Shown piece by piece: positions 1 through 4,963 of a stretch of 6,873 nucleotides of DNA. This DNA is from Candidatus Aminicenantota bacterium (GTDB taxonomy: Bacteria; Acidobacteriota; Aminicenantia; UBA2199), in NCBI GenBank assembly GCA_030612495.1, contig JAUWNT010000114.1:1-6873 (forward strand), written 5' to 3'. The notes under the pieces are model-generated. The model was given only the letters and a program-made list of their open reading frames with translations, was not told the origin of the DNA and did not search any database. Each line of letters begins with the position of its first letter. The first letter of the stretch is position 1. A program made the position numbers and the translations under genes.

Positions 1-21
1 ATTAATTATAACAAAATAGAA

Positions 22-45
22 TTTATGAATCAATTCATTCATAAA
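22..45. repeat. Perfect 9-bp inverted repeat (hairpin) left of the operon
   Basis: TTTATGAAT at 22-30 is the exact reverse complement of ATTCATAAA at 37-45, with the 6-nt loop CAATTC between. On the plus strand it is followed by an A-rich tract, so it is not a standard intrinsic terminator for a rightward gene. On the minus strand the sequence leaving the stem is moderately T-rich (TTCTATTTTG), so it could be a weak terminator for a leftward transcript. It could equally be an operator upstream of the promoter. The repeat itself is certain. Its role is inferred, and chance repeats are commoner in AT-rich DNA. Confidence 0.4.
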
Positions 46-86
46 AACGAAAAAATAATTTAAAATCATATTTCTCTTATAAATTT

Positions 87-115
87 TTGACTTTTAAAAG
101 TTAATTTTATATTAT
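87..115 (+). promoter_or_regulatory. Candidate sigma70-type promoter for the protease-LPS operon
   Basis: A -35 element TTGACT (87-92, five of six matches to TTGACA) is followed after exactly 17 nt by TATTAT (110-115, five of six matches to TATAAT). Transcription would start near 121-124, leaving a leader of about 20 nt that holds the GGAG ribosome site. A-rich DNA at 41-66 lies upstream, as often seen near strong promoters. Bases 87-104 also form an 18-bp near-palindrome (TTGACTTTT / AAAAGTTAA, one mismatch) covering the -35 box and part of the spacer, where a repressor dimer could bind. In DNA this AT-rich, -10 matches are common by chance. The -35 match and the correct spacing are the stronger evidence. 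Confidence 0.45.
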
Positions 116-132
116 AAAAAATAATAATAAAT

Positions 133-136
133 GGAG
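133..136 (+). promoter_or_regulatory. Shine-Dalgarno site (GGAG) setting the TTG start of the protease
   Basis: GGAG at 133-136 lies 8 nt before the TTG at 145, a standard distance. No ATG in the protease frame offers a better start. The ATG at 131 overlaps the site but is out of frame and meets a stop after three codons. A second TTG follows at 148 but is one codon farther from the site. This is what supports a non-ATG start at 145. Confidence 0.65.
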
Positions 137-144
137 ATATAATA

Positions 145-1908
145 TTGTTGTTTAATAAAAAACTAAAACAAATATTCATTGTTTTATTTCTTTTTATCCC
201 AATTATTTTATTGTATAGCTCAAAACGGACTTCATATAAAGATTTTAATTACAATGAACTCTTACAAACTGCTATAAATAAAGGCCATATTAATATTATT
301 ATAAAAATGGATGTACCTGATATTGATAGATTAACAGCTGAATCAACAAGATATAAAACAGGGAATACTGACTTTTTTTATATACAAAGTGCAATAAATG
401 CTGATATTGAATTAGAAAAGGCAATTTCTCTCACAACAGATTCTGTTCTTTATAAGTTAAATAATAAATCGTATGAAATAAATCATACATTTTCGACTCT
501 TCCATATCTTGCTTTAAATGTATCAAAAAATGCTATGAAATCATTAGAAAATGCTCCGGAAGTAGTTAATATCATAGAAGATAAGCCAATTCCCCTACCC
601 TATATTATAAAAATCAATGCTCAAAATGAAAATTTGAAGGAACCTAAATTAAGTGATTCGACAAAGATAATTGGAGCAAAAGATGCATGGGATATGGGCT
701 TTACAGGAAAAGGCTGGTATATTGTAACAATTGATACTGGAATACGAAGATCACATGAATTTTTTACGGGTAAAAATATTGTTGAACAATGCTATTCCTT
801 AAAAAAAGATTGCCCAAATGGAAATTCCTCAATGTCAGGGAAAGGAGCTGCTGCTCATTATGAATCATTTTATGCAGGATATGATCATGGAACTCATGTT
901 GCTGGAATAGCATGCGGAAATAACAAAAAAGGATTTTATGGTGTAGCAAAAGATGCAAGTGTTATTGCAATACAGGTTTTTTCACGTTTCTCAGCAGCAG
1001 ATTGTGATGGAGCTCCATGTGTGATGAGTTATGATTCCGATCAATTAAAAGCACTTGAATTTGTTTATAAAAAAAGAAATAACTATAAGATCGCTGCTGT
1101 AAATATGAGTCTTGGAGGAGATAAATATAGTAACCAAGATTCTTGTAATGAAGATTACAATTTAGAAAAAATGGCAATTGAGAATCTTAATCAAGTTGGA
1201 ATTGCTACAATTATTGCATCAGGAAATGATTACTTTTGTGATGGTATCTGTGCGCCTGCATGCATATCATCAGCTGTAGCAGTAGGCTCTACCAGTAAAA
1301 ATGATAAAGAGTCCAATTTTAGCAATTGGGACTCTGCACTTTTAGACTTATTTGCTACCGGTCAATCAATACTCTCTTCTACAGATAATAATAATAAAAG
1401 TTATGCTTATTGGAGTGGAACTTCAATGGCAACGCCTCATGTTACTGGCTCATGGGCATTATTAAAGCAATGTGCGCCAGATTTGAGTTTTAATGAAGCT
1501 TTAAATTCATTAGTTAATGAAGGGAAACCTGTAAAAACAAAATGTGGTACAGGTCATTCAAAACCCAGAATTGATATTGGAAAGTCAATTATAAAATTAA
1601 TTAAGGTAGCACCTCCAATAAATTTTTCTATTGAACAAAAGATAAACTATTCTCTTTTGCAAACTGAATATCTTAATCTTTTAACATGGGAAGCAAATCC
1701 ATTAAATCAGGGTAAAAATATTGCAAAATATAAGATTTATTATATTAATGGATCTGAAAAAACTCTTATTACTGAGTTTGACCCTTCAATATTTGTATAC
1801 TGGGATAGAAAGGTTGATAAGAATACGGAATATACTTATGGCATTACATCAGTAAATGATGAAGGAGATGAAAGCTTTACTGCTTTTGTTACATATAAAC
1901 AGGAATAA
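145..1908 (+). CDS. Subtilisin-like (S8) serine protease with propeptide and C-terminal fibronectin III-like domain
   Basis: An exported serine endopeptidase of 587 residues. A basic N-terminus and hydrophobic stretch (residues 10-24) make a signal peptide or uncleaved anchor. There is no clear A-x-A cleavage site and no lipobox. Residues about 35-150 resemble an I9-type inhibitory propeptide, with a LALNVS...VVNIIED segment typical of its end. The catalytic domain (about 175-485) shows the full triad: D197 (IDTG), H251 (DHGTHVAG) and S427 (SGTSMATPH), with oxyanion N361 (ASGN), so it should be active. Eleven cysteines lie between 217 and 467, suggesting disulfides and an extracytoplasmic location. 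Residues about 488-587 form a fibronectin III-like module (LLTWEANP..., YTYGITSVNDEG). The start is TTG, supported by GGAG 8 nt upstream. It is the first gene of the operon and its stop codon abuts the ATG of the kinase gene. Family and activity are firm. The substrate is unknown, and the link to LPS rests only on position. Confidence 0.93.
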   Translation: MLFNKKLKQIFIVLFLFIPIILLYSSKRTSYKDFNYNELLQTAINKGHINIIIKMDVPDIDRLTAESTRYKTGNTDFFYIQSAINADIELEKAISLTTDSVLYKLNNKSYEINHTFSTLPYLALNVSKNAMKSLENAPEVVNIIEDKPIPLPYIIKINAQNENLKEPKLSDSTKIIGAKDAWDMGFTGKGWYIVTIDTGIRRSHEFFTGKNIVEQCYSLKKDCPNGNSSMSGKGAAAHYESFYAGYDHGTHVAGIACGNNKKGFYGVAKDASVIAIQVFSRFSAADCDGAPCVMSYDSDQLKALEFVYKKRNNYKIAAVNMSLGGDKYSNQDSCNEDYNLEKMAIENLNQVGIATIIASGNDYFCDGICAPACISSAVAVGSTSKNDKESNFSNWDSALLDLFATGQSILSSTDNNNKSYAYWSGTSMATPHVTGSWALLKQCAPDLSFNEALNSLVNEGKPVKTKCGTGHSKPRIDIGKSIIKLIKVAPPINFSIEQKINYSLLQTEYLNLLTWEANPLNQGKNIAKYKIYYINGSEKTLITEFDPSIFVYWDRKVDKNTEYTYGITSVNDEGDESFTAFVTYKQE

Positions 1909-2892
1909 ATGTATAAAGAATTTCAAAATATAATAAAAAAATTTTCTAACCAAAAGGTTATTGTATGGGGAGATTTAATTCTTGATGAATATATCTATAC
2001 AACAACAGGCAGAATCTCCCGTGAAGCTCCAGTACTTGTTACTGAATTCGAATCAAATGAATTTAAATTAGGAGGAGCTGGAAATGTAGTTTTAAATATA
2101 AAATCTCTTGGAGCTAAACCTATTCCAGTAGGATTCATTGGAGAAGATTCGGATGGAAAAATCTTAAAAGAGATTCTGAAAAAAAATGGTATAAAATTAG
2201 ATTACCTGATTGAAGTTCAAAATTATAAAACTCCAAAAAAAAGTAGAATTCTCTCTGGAGGGGAAAGCACAAAAAAGCAACAGGTATTAAGAATAGATAA
2301 ACTAAACAGGTTAGAAATAAATAATACATTATACAAAAAGATCGAAAAAATACTTTTAGATTTATTAGAAAATATAGATTTACTAATAATATCTGATTAT
2401 ATTTTCGAGTCAGCAAAACCAGATATACTCAATAATATAAAAAAATCTTTCCCATCAAAACTGGTAACAATTGATTCGAGAAATAATTTTTTAAAATTTC
2501 ATAACACAACAATAGCAACTCCAAATGAGCCAGAGGTAAAAAGAATGTTTCCAGATAATAATTTCTATTCTGAAAAAGATTTTTTTAAAGCAGGTTTAGA
2601 ATTACTTGAAAAAATAGAAGCTGAAGGAATAATTTTAAAAAGAGGCCACAAGGGACTGATTGTTTTTGAAAAAAATAAGAAACCAAAGCTCATAAATATA
2701 TATGGCTCTTCTGATATTGTTGATGTTACTGGAGCTGGAGACACTGTAATATCTGTTCTTAGCCTCTCATTGCTTTCAAAAGCAAGCCTTCTTTTATCAG
2801 CACAACTTGCTAATATTGCAGCTGGCATTGTTGTAATGAAAGAGGGTGCATATCCAATACATTATAAAGAACTATACAATGAACTCAAATAA
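1909..2892 (+). CDS. rfaE1: D-glycero-beta-D-manno-heptose-7-phosphate kinase (RfaE domain I, HldA)
   Basis: A cytoplasmic PfkB/ribokinase-family kinase that phosphorylates D-glycero-D-manno-heptose 7-phosphate at C1 with ATP, an early step of ADP-heptose synthesis for LPS core. The protein has 327 residues, normal for a stand-alone RfaE kinase domain. Evidence: GDLILDEYIY...RISREAPV at about 21-42 is the RfaE-specific N-terminus; GGAGNV (55-60) is the first PfkB motif; ATPNEPEV (203-210) follows; and DVTGAGD (272-278) holds the catalytic base D278 and anion hole. After SDY (162-164), the K-G usual in E. coli HldE is replaced by I-F-E, an oddity in an otherwise good match. The ATG directly follows the protease stop codon, with AGGA (1901-1904) inside the end of the protease gene as a ribosome site, so translation is probably coupled. 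The gene end overlaps rfaE2 by 14 nt. In E. coli both activities are fused as HldE; here they are split. An alternative is a kinase for another ADP-sugar heptose, but the rfaE2 neighbour favours this call. Confidence 0.93.
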   Translation: MYKEFQNIIKKFSNQKVIVWGDLILDEYIYTTTGRISREAPVLVTEFESNEFKLGGAGNVVLNIKSLGAKPIPVGFIGEDSDGKILKEILKKNGIKLDYLIEVQNYKTPKKSRILSGGESTKKQQVLRIDKLNRLEINNTLYKKIEKILLDLLENIDLLIISDYIFESAKPDILNNIKKSFPSKLVTIDSRNNFLKFHNTTIATPNEPEVKRMFPDNNFYSEKDFFKAGLELLEKIEAEGIILKRGHKGLIVFEKNKKPKLINIYGSSDIVDVTGAGDTVISVLSLSLLSKASLLLSAQLANIAAGIVVMKEGAYPIHYKELYNELK

Positions 2893-3358
2893 ATTCTTTG
2901 AGATCAAAGCCTTAAAAAAAAAAATAGCTGAAGAAAGAAAAAATCATAAAACAATAGCATTTGCAAACGGTGGTTTTGATCTGATTCATATTGGACATAT
3001 CAGATATCTAAAAGCAGCAAAGAAAAAAGCAGACATTCTAATTGTTGCATTAAATTCTGATAGGTCATTGAAAAATTTGAAAGGAAAACACAGGGCAATA
3101 ATTAATGAAAAAGGCAGGATGAAAATAATATCATCATTTGAATGTGTTGATTATATTACAATGTTTGATGATAAAACTGTTGGTAAAATCCTCCTCATAT
3201 TGAAACCTGACTTCCATTGCAAAGGATCTGATTACACGATAGATACAGTACCTGAGAAAGAGACTGTTAAATCTTATGGAGGAAAAATTGCAATAGTTGG
3301 GGGAGAAAAAATTCATTCTACCTCAGAAATTCTTAAAAAGATCATTAATAATTCATGA
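2879..3358 (+). CDS. rfaE2: D-glycero-beta-D-manno-heptose 1-phosphate adenylyltransferase (RfaE domain II, HldC)
   Basis: A cytoplasmic nucleotidyltransferase that joins heptose 1-phosphate and ATP to give ADP-heptose and pyrophosphate. The product has 159 residues, the usual size for stand-alone HldC. It carries the HxGH signature HIGH (37-40) within ANGGFDLIHIGHIRYL, then NSD (59-61), LKGKHR (67-72), CVDY (89-92), KPD...KGSDY (109-119) and the C-terminal STSEI (147-151), in the order of the cytidylyltransferase-like fold. The usual NGCFD is NGGFD here, a Cys-to-Gly change outside the HxGH motif. The ATG at 2879 is preferred over an in-frame GTG at 2846, because it gives the normal N-terminus and only a 14-nt overlap with rfaE1. 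The ribosome site is weak (AAAGAA), so re-initiation after rfaE1 is likely. The next gene starts 6 nt after the stop. Confidence 0.94.
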   Translation: MNSNKFFEIKALKKKIAEERKNHKTIAFANGGFDLIHIGHIRYLKAAKKKADILIVALNSDRSLKNLKGKHRAIINEKGRMKIISSFECVDYITMFDDKTVGKILLILKPDFHCKGSDYTIDTVPEKETVKSYGGKIAIVGGEKIHSTSEILKKIINNS

Positions 3359-3364
3359 ATTATA

Positions 3365-4405
3365 ATGGAAACTGCAAATTATAAAAACATAGCAATTATT
3401 AAACTGTCCTCTCATGGAGACATAATTCACACAATCCCAGCTTTCAATTTTTTAAGAAAAAGGTTCCCTGATTCAAAAATAAGCTGGATTGTTGAGCAAT
3501 CAGGCTCTAAATTATTAAAAAACTTTTATGGAATTGATGAAGTGATTGTTATTAACTTAAAAATAAAAGGTTTCTTAAATAAAACTAAAGAGTTTAGAAA
3601 AATAATTAAAAAGTATAAGAGAAAATTTGATTTAATAATTGATTTTCAGGGACTTATAAAATCCGCTTTTTTATCATATTCTCTTAAAGGCTATTCATAT
3701 GGTTTCGACAAACAAAACCTGAAAGAACCTTTTGCAAAACATTTTTACAATAAAAGCGCTGATTATTTTGATGGAAACAAACATGTTATATTTAAAAATA
3801 TGGACTTAGCTCTATTTACATCTGGATCTTTAAACTCAGATTTTGAAATATATTATCCTTTAAAAGAGCTTCAGCCAGCAGAAAACTTAAACAATTTTAT
3901 TCATGAAAATAATTTGGAAAAAAATAAATTTATTATAGTTAATATTGGAGGAGGTTGGAATACAAAAGTCCTCGAACCTGATCAATTTATCTTTATAATC
4001 AACAAATTAAAAACAAAATTCAAAACTGTAATCTTATGGGGAAATATAAATGAAAAAATGGTAGCTGAAAAAATATCCGAGTCAACAAATACTATAATAA
4101 CGCCTTTTATGGAATTTGATGAACTTATACTATTTATAAAGTATGCAGCCATTGTCATAACAAGTGATACTCTTGCACTTCATATTGCAGATATGGTTAA
4201 AACACCATCTGTAGGTATATTCGGCCCTACTTCTCCTCAAAGAAATGGTTCTTTATTGGAAGAAAGCGTAAATGTTTTTAAAAAATTACCATGTAGTTTT
4301 TGTTACAAAAAAAAGTGTGATAAAATAGATTGTTTAAGAGAAATAGATATTAATAAAGTAATTAAAGCAGTATATGATATATATGAAAAATTTAAATTTA
4401 ATTGA
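3365..4405 (+). CDS. waaC: Family 9 glycosyltransferase, heptosyltransferase I (WaaC)-like
   Basis: A GT-B glycosyltransferase of 346 residues, expected to move L,D-heptose from ADP-heptose to the inner LPS core (Kdo) on the cytoplasmic face of the inner membrane. IKLSSHGDIIHTIPA (12-26) matches the GT9 N-terminus, with the conserved Asp at D19. DFQGLIKSA (93-101) and EPFAKHFYNK (121-130) closely follow the E. coli WaaC segments DAQGLVKSA and EPLASLFYNR, which is why WaaC is favoured over WaaF. The nucleotide-sugar site is seen as TKVLEPDQF (200-208), SDTLALH (267-273) and FGPTSP (286-291). The usual Trp after the Lys-x pair is Leu203. A C-terminal cluster of four cysteines (C310, C313, C318, C323) occurs in many GT9 proteins and might bind metal. 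There is no strong ribosome site, so the gene probably relies on coupling to rfaE2 6 nt upstream. The gene end overlaps the methyltransferase. The enzyme class is firm. The exact acceptor is inferred. Confidence 0.88.
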   Translation: METANYKNIAIIKLSSHGDIIHTIPAFNFLRKRFPDSKISWIVEQSGSKLLKNFYGIDEVIVINLKIKGFLNKTKEFRKIIKKYKRKFDLIIDFQGLIKSAFLSYSLKGYSYGFDKQNLKEPFAKHFYNKSADYFDGNKHVIFKNMDLALFTSGSLNSDFEIYYPLKELQPAENLNNFIHENNLEKNKFIIVNIGGGWNTKVLEPDQFIFIINKLKTKFKTVILWGNINEKMVAEKISESTNTIITPFMEFDELILFIKYAAIVITSDTLALHIADMVKTPSVGIFGPTSPQRNGSLLEESVNVFKKLPCSFCYKKKCDKIDCLREIDINKVIKAVYDIYEKFKFN

Positions 4406-4934
4406 AGCTATTATTAAGTATAGATCAACAATTGGCATTATATGTTTGATTGTAGTTCTATATTTTTCTGAACCAACAATATTATCTATTCCAATAGGTT
4501 TCTTTATTATGCTAATTGGAGTATCTTTCAGAGGGTGGTCTTCTGGATATATAAACAAAGATAATGAATTAGCTACACAAGGACCATACTCTTTAACAAG
4601 AAACCCGCTCTATTTTGGAAATTTCATACTTGGAATAGGAATTGCTTTTGCAGCACATAATATATATGCTTATATAATCTGTTTTGTATTTTATTTTCTG
4701 TTTTTCCCATTCCTTATTAGTATTGAAAATAAAAGGCTTAAGAAAAAATTTGGGGAAAAATATGAAATCTGGTCTAAAAATTTAAATACTTTCTTTCCAA
4801 AGATTAAAATAATTAAGGATTCTCAATTTAATATCTCATTTTATATGAAAAACAGAGAGTATAAAGTTTTTTACTTCTCTCTTTTAGTTATTGCATTTTT
4901 TGTTATTAAATATTTAATTCAATTAAAAAATTAA
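4374..4934 (+). CDS. Membrane methyltransferase of the ICMT/phospholipid-methyltransferase type
   Basis: A small integral-membrane protein (186 residues) of the isoprenylcysteine carboxyl methyltransferase-like group, which uses S-adenosylmethionine at the membrane. Evidence is the signature GPYSLTRNPLYFGN (70-83; RNPLY in place of the more usual R-H-P) and, after two hydrophobic spans, the paired motif E118...L122...FGEKY (126-130) followed by FFPKI (140-144). Hydrophobic segments lie at about 17-31, 36-53, 83-97, 99-117 and 164-182; the last is a C-terminal extra span. The ATG at 4374 overlaps the glycosyltransferase gene by 32 nt. A second ATG at 4383 gives a 183-residue form. Neither has a clear ribosome site, so coupling to the upstream gene is expected. 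Bacteria lack prenylated CAAX proteins, so the substrate is probably not isoprenylcysteine. Its place in the operon suggests a lipid or glycolipid substrate, which is inference only. Confidence 0.82.
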   Translation: MIYMKNLNLIEAIIKYRSTIGIICLIVVLYFSEPTILSIPIGFFIMLIGVSFRGWSSGYINKDNELATQGPYSLTRNPLYFGNFILGIGIAFAAHNIYAYIICFVFYFLFFPFLISIENKRLKKKFGEKYEIWSKNLNTFFPKIKIIKDSQFNISFYMKNREYKVFYFSLLVIAFFVIKYLIQLKN

Positions 4935-4963
4935 TTAATAATAAAAATTATTCAAGATATAGA
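4935..4963. other. 29-nt gap between convergent genes with an A/T-only hairpin
   Basis: The gap separates the end of the plus-strand operon from the stop codon of the minus-strand repeat protein. It contains AATAAT-AAAA-ATTATT (4937-4952), a perfect 6-bp stem with a 4-nt loop. Reading on the minus strand, a run of six T lies just beyond it (complement of 4925-4930), inside the last codons of the methyltransferase gene. The stem has no G:C pair, so it would be a very weak terminator. No better terminator is visible for either transcript, which leaves convergent transcription through the gap possible. Confidence 0.25.

Noticed and set aside
131..142. ATG at 131 as a start codon or leader peptide
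   Set aside because: It reads only three codons before a stop, and its G is part of the GGAG ribosome site for the protease. Too short to support as a leader peptide.
2135..2828. Minus-strand open frames of 93 and 87 codons under the kinase gene
   Set aside because: Both lie opposite a clearly recognised kinase reading frame and show no motif; they are antisense shadows.
2846..2878. GTG at 2846 as the start of the adenylyltransferase
   Set aside because: It would add 11 residues not typical of the family and enlarge the overlap with the kinase; the ATG at 2879 gives a normal-length protein.
4937..4952. Intrinsic terminator shared by the convergent genes
   Set aside because: The stem is only 6 bp and entirely A:T, too weak to call as a terminator; it is recorded only as a hairpin in the gap.
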